Under the pieces are notes generated by a model. It saw only the letters and a list, made by a program, of their open reading frames with translations, did no database searches and was not told the DNA's origin. From Bacteroidaceae bacterium (GTDB lineage Bacteria; Bacteroidota; Bacteroidia; Bacteroidales; Bacteroidaceae), in contig JAFXDG010000116.1 of assembly GCA_017521285.1 (NCBI GenBank), positions 1-64,000 on the forward strand: 64,000 bases of DNA, read 5' to 3'. Made by a program: the position numbers and the translations under genes. Of this stretch, positions 45,777 through 52,724 are shown in pieces. How positions within the stretch are numbered: position 1 is the stretch's first letter; every line of letters begins with the position of its first letter.

Positions 45777-46349
45777 TTAGAAAACATATATCAGGTTGAC
45801 GGCTGCTTTGGTGGGGCCAATGTAGTGGGTGTCCCCTTCATCGACTTTCGAGCCGCAATTGATGCACTCGTACTTCTGGAAATCAACGTAGTTGTAGCCG
45901 AATCCGATGGTGGCTTCGAGGTTCCAATGGCGGTCGAGAATCCAGCTGTAGCCGTAGGAGAGTCCTGCGCCGGCAAACCATCCTTTGTAGCGGTAGTCCT
46001 CCATGTCGTCCCACAGGGGGAAGATGGGGGGCTCGAATCCCATGGTGTTGTAGATGCCGCCCATGAAATGGAGGCCGAAGAAATGCCCGTTGAAGACATC
46101 GCAGAGCCAATAGCGCAATTCGGGTTGCAACATGGCAACCTTGTGCTGCTTGGTGTCGGAGAATTTCCAGGGATTGTAATAGCCGGTCAGGTCGGCGGTG
46201 AACTTGCGGGTAAGGGCCACTTCGACGGCGGCATTGGGCAGACGAAGAACGTCAAGAGGAACATTCGTCTTGACGGCAATCTGTGCCGAGGCGGCACAAA
46301 CTATACCTATTATTAATAGTATGAGCGTTTTCAGTCGTTTCATACGCAT
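45777..46349 (-). CDS. DUF3575 domain-containing outer-membrane-like protein
   Basis: A 190-residue exported protein, with signal peptide ending near CAASA and a small outer-membrane beta-barrel look (alternating aromatic strands, ending NLIYVF). DUF3575 genes commonly open Mfa-type fimbrial operons in Bacteroides. It is the first gene of the locus, about 140 nt after a good promoter at 46497-46528. A second ATG two codons in is an alternative start. Function is unknown; a role in fimbrial export or assembly is inferred from context. Confidence 0.82.
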   Translation of the reverse strand: MRMKRLKTLILLIIGIVCAASAQIAVKTNVPLDVLRLPNAAVEVALTRKFTADLTGYYNPWKFSDTKQHKVAMLQPELRYWLCDVFNGHFFGLHFMGGIYNTMGFEPPIFPLWDDMEDYRYKGWFAGAGLSYGYSWILDRHWNLEATIGFGYNYVDFQKYECINCGSKVDEGDTHYIGPTKAAVNLIYVF

Positions 46350-46496
46350 TATTTGATTCCTTAATTTCTAAATTTACTTAGTCAGTCAGTATTAGTCTTA
46401 GGTTCAGGCGGGCAAATTGTACGCCAATCGTCCGTCAGTACCTCAAACTTTGCTTTTTTAAATTATCTTAAACAGATTTAGATTAGTTTTGGACGG

Positions 46497-46528
46497 TAAA
46501 GGTATGACTTTCAGAAATATTAACCAAA
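46497..46528 (-). promoter_or_regulatory. Promoter of the fimbrial operon
   Basis: On the minus strand: TTTG (46525-46528), 20 bp, then TACCTTTA (46497-46504, one mismatch from TAnnTTTG). It gives a leader of about 140 nt before DUF3575. No inverted repeats of the kind that flank invertible promoters were found around it. Confidence 0.65.
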
Positions 46529-46683
46529 GAATGGGCATTTTACCCCCCCTATTTTAATGGTAATTAACAATTGAGCGAAAGATTTAAGGGAAATTAAGAG
46601 ATGGGAAAAGGTATGAGGTCAAAGGTCTGAGGTTCGGAGCCATCAGCCATTGCCACCAGCCATGCAAGCAGTAGTATCTACAG

Positions 46684-46968
46684 CTCCTCCCCTGTCTTAG
46701 GGGAGGTCCCTTTAGGGGGAGGGGTGAGAAGTGTCCGTATCTTCTTTCTTTCTCTTTTTCACCCCTCTACCACTCGCCCATTCTTATTCGGGGCGGTGGT
46801 CCCCTCCCCTAAAACAGGGGAGGAGTATTGGTTACTTCTGCTTGCGTCCGTCGCTTGCGTTTATTGCTTGCATCCGTTGCTTGCGTCCGTCGCTTGCATG
46901 GGGTGCTTACATCTCGCTTGCATGAGGTGCTAAGCTATCTAAGCTCCTCCCCTGTCTTAGGGGAGGTG
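46684..46968. repeat. C-rich elements, family A, copies 4 (partial) and 5
   Basis: 46684-46727 is a lone right end (CTCCTCCCCTGTCTTAGGGG...GGGGAGGGGTGA). A spacer GAGAAGTGTCCGTATCTTC and a full copy (46759-46968) follow. The whole block is a near-duplicate of about 43963-44200, spacer included. Together with the elements to its right it fills 46530-47760 without a credible gene. Confidence 0.85.
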
Positions 46969-47040
46969 AACCGCCGTCCTTTTAAGAATGGGCAGGCGGT
47001 TGGAGGGGTTACAAAAAAGAATACAGTGGTTCCCATTTCT

Positions 47041-47112
47041 TACCCCCTCACCTTGTAGGCATTCGCCACAAGGTCGCTCCCCCTAAAACAGGGGGAGAGT
47101 TGGGATACTGCT
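47041..47112. repeat. Partial C-rich element and flanking text repeats
   Basis: ACCCCCTCACC and CTCCCCCTAAAACAGGGGG resemble the left part of the family A elements, and TGCTGCTTGCATGG follows. CCTTTGACC units occur at 47169-47200. Confidence 0.5.
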
Positions 47113-47284
47113 GCTTGCATGGCTGGTGGCTAATGGCTATGGCTATGGCTGATGGCGATGGCAGATGGCTTTTGACCTTTGACCTTTGACCTTCGACTTT
47201 AAACCTTTTTTACACCCCCTGGTAATAATTCCCACATTTCTTTTCCTCTCTATTCCATCCAAGGAGGATGCTCTGCGAGAGTTG

Positions 47285-47740
47285 CTTTTTTGTATATATA
47301 TGCAATGTTCGAAGGGCTGGAGGGTGAAAACGGGAAGTGCGTGTGCACATCCTCTCGCGACCGTGTGCACACGGTCGGCTGAGTTTCTTCAGACACTCCA
47401 CTATAGATTGTGCTGACGCCCGACAGAGAGTGTGCACACGGGCAGGGGAAAATGTGAATGTAAACGGATGAATGTATATTTATACACTCCGACTGTATAT
47501 TTATGCAAAACTGACCGCGCGAGAATCGCGTATATGCACGCAACTTTTCTTTCGGACGAAAATACGCAGAAATTTTGAATGGAGTGTAAGTTGTTGAACT
47601 TCAGACGGTAGCTGGATGTGATTCATCTTAGGGCTAAGGTCTGTTCATCCTTGAGATGAGGAAGGGCGGGAGATGACGTTTTTCGATTTTTTGACAAAGG
47701 AAAAGCAAAAGTCTTGACAGAAGAGGGTTTCAGGTTTCAA
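47285..47740. repeat. Long dispersed intergenic element, copy 2
   Basis: This copy matches 41-480 in order and orientation, with three TGyATAwwwATrCA palindromes (47291-47304, 47473-47486, 47494-47507) and the GTGTGCACAC series (47341-47350, one mismatch; 47363-47372; 47430-47439). It ends about 200 bp upstream of argR. Short reading frames in it differ from those in copy 1. Confidence 0.75.
47473..47507. promoter_or_regulatory. Paired ARG-box-like palindromes, 21 bp apart (copy 2)
   Basis: TGTATATTTATACA (47473-47486) and TGTATATTTATGCA (47494-47507) keep the same 21-bp centre spacing as at 230-264 although bases inside the boxes differ. This suggests the spacing is under selection. A further single box is at 47291-47304. 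Confidence 0.5.
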
Positions 47741-47809
47741 ACCAATTCTATTTTTAGACGCGGATGACGCAGATGACACGGATAAATTATTCTTTCTCTC
47801 CCCCTAAAA

Positions 47810-47823
47810 TGTATATTTATGCA
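47810..47823. promoter_or_regulatory. ARG-box-like site upstream of argR
   Basis: TGTATATTTATGCA is identical to the box at 47494-47507. A half-site TGCATAAA (47852-47859) is centred about 42 bp downstream. Confidence 0.45.
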
Positions 47824-47880
47824 TTTCTGAGGGCGATTCACCCCTTATTTTTGCATAAAACCATAAAAATAGGGGGCATT

Positions 47881-47914
47881 TTTGTATATTATTACATTTT
47901 TATTTGTACTTTTG
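47881..47914 (+). promoter_or_regulatory. argR promoter overlapped by a palindrome
   Basis: TTTG (47881-47884), 22 bp, then TACTTTTG (47907-47914). The palindrome-like TGTATATTATTACA (47883-47896) covers the region between the boxes and touches the -33, as expected for autorepression. Confidence 0.5.
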
Positions 47915-47937
47915 CGGCTCATTTTAGAAAAAGCAAG

Positions 47938-48417
47938 ATGAAAAAGAAAACAAACCGGCTTGATACCATCAAGATGCTGATTTCGAGCAGAGAGATTTGC
48001 AGTCAGGAAGAGTTGCTCGACCTGTTGGATAGAGAAGGTATGGGAGTGACTCAGGCGACTCTGTCGCGCGACTTGAAACAACTGAAGGTAGCCAAGGCTT
48101 CGAGCATGACAGGAAAATATGTATATGTGTTGCCCAACAGCACGGTGTATCGCCGATTGCCGGACAAGGACAGCCCCGTGCAGGAGATGATGAAATATAC
48201 GGGATTCGTATCCATCAATTTCTCGTATAACATGGCTGTCATACGCACCCGCCCGGGATATGCCAGCAGTCTGGCTTACGACATTGACAATCAGGAGTTG
48301 AGCGAAATTGTGGGAACCATTGCGGGAGACGACACTATTCTGTTGGTCATCCGCGAGGGAGTGACACACGACCAGGTGCGACATGCCTTGCATCACATTA
48401 TTCATAATCAGATTTGA
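47938..48417 (+). CDS. argR: Arginine repressor ArgR
   Basis: A 159-residue ArgR. The N-terminal winged helix (SQEELLDLLDREGMGVTQATLSRDLKQL, about residues 22-49) binds DNA. The C-terminal domain with VIRTRPGYASSLAYDID and IAGDDTILLVIR forms hexamers and binds arginine. Length is normal. The start at 47938 follows the -7 box; longer in-frame starts lie upstream of the promoter and are rejected. ArgR heads an arginine gene cluster on the same strand, and palindromes like known ARG boxes lie in and upstream of its promoter. Confidence 0.93.
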   Translation: MKKKTNRLDTIKMLISSREICSQEELLDLLDREGMGVTQATLSRDLKQLKVAKASSMTGKYVYVLPNSTVYRRLPDKDSPVQEMMKYTGFVSINFSYNMAVIRTRPGYASSLAYDIDNQELSEIVGTIAGDDTILLVIREGVTHDQVRHALHHIIHNQI

Positions 48418-48471
48418 GGGGTATTATGCATAGAAACTCAACTTTCGTAAGTAGCTTTTCTATGCTGTTCC

Positions 48472-48567
48472 TGTCATTCTGAGGACGGATAGGACGAAGA
48501 ATCTGAATACGTCAGCATGTTTCTTGCTTACGTCCACAGATCCTTCACTGCGTTCAGGATGACAGAA
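48472..48567. repeat. Foldback repeat, family D copy 2
   Basis: GTCATTCTGAGGAC at the left faces GTTCAGGATGACAG at the right, with GAAGAATCTG and CAGATCCTTC inside. It is close to 529-624. It lies in the 330-bp gap between argR and the acyltransferase gene, which otherwise shows no gene. Confidence 0.75.
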
Positions 48568-48747
48568 ACCGTCAGCATGTTGACCATACCTTAATGAAGG
48601 ATTCAAAAGAGGTTTTATTCATTTCGTTCATCGAAAACATCTTCTGATTTTATATTTTGGAATGGTGGATGAGCAAAGCGGATAAACATAAGGGATTCTA
48701 CTTGCGAAATTTAAATAAGGAATAAAGATTAAACTATAAATATAAAA

Positions 48748-49308
48748 ATGGAAAACGAACCCATTATAGACGTAATGGTGGCCGATGCCTCGCACGAGGT
48801 GTATGTGGACACCATTTTGGAGACCATCACGGCCGCAGCCAAAGTGCGCGGTACGGGTATTGCCAAACGTACCCATGAGTATGTGGCACAGAAGATGAAG
48901 GAGGGCAAGGCCATCATCGCCCTTTGTGGTGACGAGTTTGCCGGATTCTGCTACATCGAGAGCTGGGGCAACAAACAGTATGTGGCCAATTCGGGACTTA
49001 TCGTGGTGGAGAAATTCCGCGGACAGGGACTGGCCAAACGTATCAAGAAGGCGGCCTTCACCCTGAGCCGCCTGCGCTGGCCGCACGCCAAACTGTTCGG
49101 CCTCACCAGCGGTGGAGCGGTGATGAGAATCAACACCGAACTGGGATATGTGCCCGTTCCCTTTGCCGAGCTGACGGACGACGAAGCCTTCTGGCGCGGA
49201 TGCGAGGGATGTGTGAACCACGACGTGTTGGAGCGCACCGGACGCCGCTATTGCATCTGCACGGCGATGCTGTATGACCCGGAGAAAAAAGTGAAAAATG
49301 AAGAGTGA
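48748..49308 (+). CDS. GNAT-family acyltransferase, candidate first enzyme of arginine synthesis
   Basis: A 186-residue GNAT protein. The acyl-CoA pyrophosphate loop is RGQGLA (residues 91-96), after the strand NSGLIVVEKF. Its place between argR and argG suggests the N-acylation of glutamate that opens the arginine pathway. In Bacteroides fragilis the pathway is known to run on N-succinyl intermediates at the transcarbamylase step, so the donor could be succinyl-CoA. Substrate is inference from context. The last residues (KVKNEE) and stop codon are encoded inside the left arm of the repeat at 49291-49514. Confidence 0.75.
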   Translation: MENEPIIDVMVADASHEVYVDTILETITAAAKVRGTGIAKRTHEYVAQKMKEGKAIIALCGDEFAGFCYIESWGNKQYVANSGLIVVEKFRGQGLAKRIKKAAFTLSRLRWPHAKLFGLTSGGAVMRINTELGYVPVPFAELTDDEAFWRGCEGCVNHDVLERTGRRYCICTAMLYDPEKKVKNEE

Positions 49309-49514
49309 AGAATGAAGAGTGAAGAATGAAGAGTGAAGAACGAAGAGTGAAGAACGAAGAGTGAAGAATTCAATAGTGGTTCTATACACCTGACTTTATA
49401 GAGACAAAATAAAAAATATCAATAAAAGGACGAAGGGCGAAAGGGCTGACAAGGAGTGATAGAAGAATAACTTGAAGTTTTTGATTCTTCACTCTTCACT
49501 TTTCACTCTTCATT
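49291..49514. repeat. Foldback element, family B, copy 1 (no cargo gene)
   Basis: The left arm (49291-49377) is a run of GAAGAGTGAA(GAA) units ending AATTCAATAGT. The right arm (49483-49514) is GATTCTTCACTCTTCAC and so on. The centre of about 105 bp has no gene. It fills the gap between the acyltransferase gene and argG. Confidence 0.8.
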
Positions 49515-49527
49515 AAACAGAAACGAT

Positions 49528-50733
49528 ATGGAAGCAAAGAAAAAAGTAGTAGTGGCCTTTAGTGGAGGCCTCGACACCTCATACACGGTGATGTATCTGG
49601 CCAAGGAGAAGGGTTACGAAGTGTATGCCGCCTGTGCCAACACCGGCGGTTTCAGCCCCGAACAGTTGAAAGCCAACGAAGAGAATGCCTACAAGTTGGG
49701 CGCAGTGAAATATGTGACTTTGGACGTGACAAAGGAGTATTATGAGAAGTCGCTGAAGTACATGGTGTTCGGTAACGTACTCCGCAACAACTGCTACCCC
49801 ATCTCGGTAAGCTCGGAGCGTATCTTCCAGGCATTGGCCATCGCACGCTATGCCCGTGAAATTGGTGCCGATGCCATTGCTCACGGTTCGACCGGTGCGG
49901 GCAACGACCAGATTCGTTTCGACATGACTTTCCTCGTGATGGCTCCGGGTGTGGAAATCATTACCTTGACACGCGACGGCAACCTCACCCGTCAGGAAGA
50001 GGTGGACTACCTGAACAATAACGGATATTTTGCCGACTTCACCAAACTGAAGTACTCGTACAACGTGGGCATTTGGGGTACCAGCATCTGCGGTGGCGAG
50101 ATTCTCGACAGCACACAGGGATTGCCCGAGAGCGCTTACCTGAAGCACCCCACCAAAGAGGGTACAGAGTTGCTGAAGCTCGGTTTTGAGAAGGGCGAAC
50201 TTGTATCAGTCAACGGCAAACGCTACGAGGACAAGATTGAGGCCATCCAAGCCGTAGAGGAAATTGGTGCTGCATACGCCATCGGCCGCGATTGCCACGT
50301 GGGCGACACCATCATCGGCATCAAGGGTCGTGTAGGCTTCGAGGCTGCAGCCCCTATGCTCATCATTGGTGCACACCGTTTCTTGGAGAAATATACTCTG
50401 AGCAAATGGCAACAGTATTGGAAAGAGCAGGTGGCCAACTGGTACGGTATGTTCCTGCACGAGAGCCAATACCTGGAGCCCGTGATGCCCGATATCGAAG
50501 CCATGCTCACCAGCAGCCAGCGCAATGTGACCGGTGAAGTGACATTGGAACTCCGCCCCTACAGTTTCCAGACCATGGGAGTGGATTCTCCGAACGATCT
50601 TGTGAAGAACAAGCTCGGCGAGTATGGCGAAACAGCCAAAGCATGGAGCAGCGACGATGCCAAGGGATTCATCAAGGTAAGCTCTACCGCCCTGCGTGCC
50701 TACTATCTGGCACATCCTGAGGAGGAGAGGTAA
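49528..50733 (+). CDS. argG: Argininosuccinate synthase
   Basis: A 401-residue enzyme joining citrulline and aspartate with ATP to give argininosuccinate. The N-terminal PP-loop AFSGGLDTSYTVMYL, the HGSTGAGNDQIRFD motif and GRDCHVGDTIIGIKGRVGFE are typical; length is normal. Its stop codon is immediately followed by the left arm of the DUF559 element (50734). The upstream gap is a family B foldback, so it may be transcribed through from argR or have a promoter hidden in the repeat; none is obvious. Confidence 0.96.
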   Translation: MEAKKKVVVAFSGGLDTSYTVMYLAKEKGYEVYAACANTGGFSPEQLKANEENAYKLGAVKYVTLDVTKEYYEKSLKYMVFGNVLRNNCYPISVSSERIFQALAIARYAREIGADAIAHGSTGAGNDQIRFDMTFLVMAPGVEIITLTRDGNLTRQEEVDYLNNNGYFADFTKLKYSYNVGIWGTSICGGEILDSTQGLPESAYLKHPTKEGTELLKLGFEKGELVSVNGKRYEDKIEAIQAVEEIGAAYAIGRDCHVGDTIIGIKGRVGFEAAAPMLIIGAHRFLEKYTLSKWQQYWKEQVANWYGMFLHESQYLEPVMPDIEAMLTSSQRNVTGEVTLELRPYSFQTMGVDSPNDLVKNKLGEYGETAKAWSSDDAKGFIKVSSTALRAYYLAHPEEER

Positions 50734-51198
50734 AGCCCCCCTCAATCCCCCCGAAGGGGGGAAGAAACAGCAATGAAAATATGCCTGAATATCATACAGC
50801 AGACCCCATTTTGTATGGGTTACTAAAGGAGTTTACCAAGAAAAATCGGCAACGGGAAACTGCCGCTGAGAGTATTTTGTGGAGATTCCTTAGGAACGGG
50901 CAATTGGGTGTTCACTTCCGACGACAACATATTGTAGGGACGTTCATTGCTGATTTTGTTTGTCTGCCGAAAAAAGTCATTATTGAACTTGATGGTGGTT
51001 ATCATCAGTTGCCCGATCAACAAATTAGTGATCAAGAAAGGACTGAATGGTTGGAAGGCAAAGGCTTCAAAGTAATAAGATTTACCAACGATGAAGTCAT
51101 TGGAAATACAGAAGGAGTAATAAATAAAATAAAAAAAGAATTGGAATGACAACAGCAACATACAATTCCTCCCCCCTTCGGGGGGAACGAGGGGGGCT
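50734..51198 (+). mobile_element. Inverted-repeat-bounded DUF559 cassette
   Basis: The 33-bp arms at 50734-50766 and 51166-51198 are inverted repeats matching at 30 of 33 positions (AGCCCCCCTC...CCCCCCGAAGGGGGG). Each arm also folds on itself around CGAA. Inside lies one gene, DUF559. The left arm starts at the base after the argG stop, and the right arm lies inside the argC reading frame. I infer a mobile or once-mobile cassette; no target-site duplication is evident by eye. Confidence 0.65.
50781..51149 (+). CDS. DUF559 (VSR-like endonuclease fold) protein
   Basis: A 122-residue DUF559 protein. Conserved features are ETAAESILWRFLRNGQL, VHFRRQHIVGTFIADFV, IIELDGGYHQ and FKVIRFTNDEV, matching a restriction-nuclease-like fold. 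DUF559 functions are not established experimentally as far as I know. It is the sole gene of the cassette, sits between argG and argC, and its stop overlaps the argC start (ATGA at 51146-51149). Base composition is more A/T-rich than the arg genes, which suggests transfer. Confidence 0.85.
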   Translation: MPEYHTADPILYGLLKEFTKKNRQRETAAESILWRFLRNGQLGVHFRRQHIVGTFIADFVCLPKKVIIELDGGYHQLPDQQISDQERTEWLEGKGFKVIRFTNDEVIGNTEGVINKIKKELE

Positions 51199-52216
51199 CC
51201 GAGTCGGAATACTTGGAGCGGCCGGATATACGGGTGGTGAACTCATCCGCCTGCTGATCAATCATCCCGAAGCGGAGATTGTTTTTGCCAATAGTGAGAG
51301 TAATGCCGGCAATCTGGTGGCCGATGTACACGAAGGTCTGTTGGGTGACACCGACTTGACATTTACCGACGAAATGCCTTTTGACAAGGTGGACGTCGTC
51401 TTCTTCTGCTTCGGTCACGGCAAGAGCGAACAGTTCCTGAAGGAACACGAGATACCGGCCCATGTGAAGATTATCGACTTGGCACAAGATTTCCGTTTGA
51501 AAGGCAATCACGACTACGTGTATGGTCTACCTGAAATCAACAAGGCAAAGATTGCCCAGTGCCAGCACTTGGCCAACCCCGGCTGCTTTGCCACTTGCAT
51601 CCAGCTCGGATTGTTGCCCGCAGCCAAGCACGGACTGATTCAGCACGATGTGGCCGTCAATGCCATCACCGGCTCTACGGGTGCCGGACAGAAGCCTGCG
51701 GCTACTACACACTTCTCGTGGCGTAGCGACAACTTCTCTGTCTATAAGCTCTTCACCCACCAGCATTTGCATGAGATTTGCGAGACACTGAACACCTTGC
51801 GCCCGGCAGATGCCCCTGAAGTAGTGGATACGCTGAACGAGGGATTCGAGGTGGCCGACGACAAAGTGACCATCGACTTCATCCCTTATCGTGGCGACTT
51901 TGCCCGTGGTATCTTCTGCACTGAAGTGATCACGCTTGACAAACCCGTTGACAAAGAAGAGGTGGTGGCTCTCTACAAAGAGTTCTACAAGGATGCCGCC
52001 TTCACACACTACAGCGACAAGGCCATCGACCTGAAACAGGTGGTGAACACCAACAAGGCATTGGTGCACGTGGATGTGTTCGGCCGCAAAATCGTCGTCA
52101 CCTCCATGATTGACAATCTGCTGAAGGGTGCCGTCGGTCAAGCTGTTCAGAACATGAACATCATGTTCGGATTGGACGAAAGAAGCGGACTTTGCTTAAA
52201 GCCGTCAGCTTTCTAA
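51146..52216 (+). CDS. argC: N-acyl-gamma-glutamyl-phosphate reductase
   Basis: A 356-residue NADP-dependent reductase that forms N-acylglutamate semialdehyde. GILGAAGYTGGE (residues 21-32) binds NADP, and the catalytic Cys147 is in NPGCFATC. Residues about 8-18 (SPLRGERGGL) are encoded by the right arm of the DUF559 cassette. No in-frame ATG, GTG or TTG lies between the arm and the conserved VGILGAAG. Translation must therefore begin in the cassette, most simply at the ATG overlapping the DUF559 stop. The rest of the protein looks intact. Confidence 0.92.
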   Translation: MTTATYNSSPLRGERGGLRVGILGAAGYTGGELIRLLINHPEAEIVFANSESNAGNLVADVHEGLLGDTDLTFTDEMPFDKVDVVFFCFGHGKSEQFLKEHEIPAHVKIIDLAQDFRLKGNHDYVYGLPEINKAKIAQCQHLANPGCFATCIQLGLLPAAKHGLIQHDVAVNAITGSTGAGQKPAATTHFSWRSDNFSVYKLFTHQHLHEICETLNTLRPADAPEVVDTLNEGFEVADDKVTIDFIPYRGDFARGIFCTEVITLDKPVDKEEVVALYKEFYKDAAFTHYSDKAIDLKQVVNTNKALVHVDVFGRKIVVTSMIDNLLKGAVGQAVQNMNIMFGLDERSGLCLKPSAF

Positions 52217-52220
52217 TAAA

Positions 52221-52717
52221 GTGAAGAGTGAAGAATGAAGAACGAAGAATCCAATAGTTGAAAAACAACCGTATGGATGAATTCAGATACAAAAGGGATA
52301 AATCTCCTTTGCACATCAAAAGCCATGCATTTGCCATAAGAATTATCAATATGGTAAAATTCATTGATTGCGATTTTAAATTGTCATCTGCTGTAAATCA
52401 GGTTCTTCGCTCAGGGACTGCGGTAGGTGCTTTGGTTAGAGAAGCAGAATTTGCACAAAGCCCAGCCGACTTCATAAACAAACTTCACGTATCACTTAAA
52501 GAATGTAATGAAACTCTCTATTGGTTGGAACTTTTGAGAGATACAGGCTTTATAACAGAAAAGGAATACGAAAGCATGTCATACGATTGTAACGAATTGC
52601 TCGCAATCCTTATAGCCTCCATTAAAACCACTAAGAAAAGAAATAGTAAATAACCCTGTGAAGGTTGTAGTGTGCGGACTATTGGATTCTTCACTCTTCA
52701 CTCTTCACTCTTCATTT
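52221..52717 (+). mobile_element. Inverted-repeat-bounded four-helix-bundle cassette (family B, copy 2)
   Basis: The left arm (52221-52258) carries GAAGAGTGAAGAA units ending CCAATAGT. The right arm (52678-52717) is its inverse, opening ACTATTGGATTCTTC. One gene lies inside. The cassette spans from 5 bp after the argC stop to 7 bp before the argD start. The same arms occur without a gene at 55687-55768 and with a non-coding centre at 49291-49514. Confidence 0.65.
52273..52653 (+). CDS. Four-helix bundle (S23 / IVS-type) protein
   Basis: A 126-residue all-helical protein of the family first met in intervening sequences of 23S rRNA genes. Signature parts are LRSGTAVGALVREAEFAQSP, DFINKLHVSLKECNETLYW and LELLRDTGFI. 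Relatives include accessory proteins of diversity-generating retroelements, but no reverse transcriptase is nearby. I chose the ATG at 52273. The gene is clearly more A/T-rich than argC and argD, which suggests it arrived with the flanking repeats. Function is unknown; RNA or DNA binding is possible. Confidence 0.85.
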   Translation: MDEFRYKRDKSPLHIKSHAFAIRIINMVKFIDCDFKLSSAVNQVLRSGTAVGALVREAEFAQSPADFINKLHVSLKECNETLYWLELLRDTGFITEKEYESMSYDCNELLAILIASIKTTKKRNSK

Positions 52718-52724
52718 AAAAAAT

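Noticed and set aside
46350..46760. Invertible promoter for the fimbrial operon
   Set aside because: A good promoter is present at 46497-46528, but no flanking inverted repeats or nearby site-specific recombinase was found.
43788..46968. CRISPR array
   Set aside because: The repeats are few, long and foldback in structure, with no regular spacer pattern and no cas genes in the window.
52273..52653. Diversity-generating retroelement
   Set aside because: Only an Avd-like four-helix protein is present; no reverse transcriptase, template repeat or variable repeat is seen.
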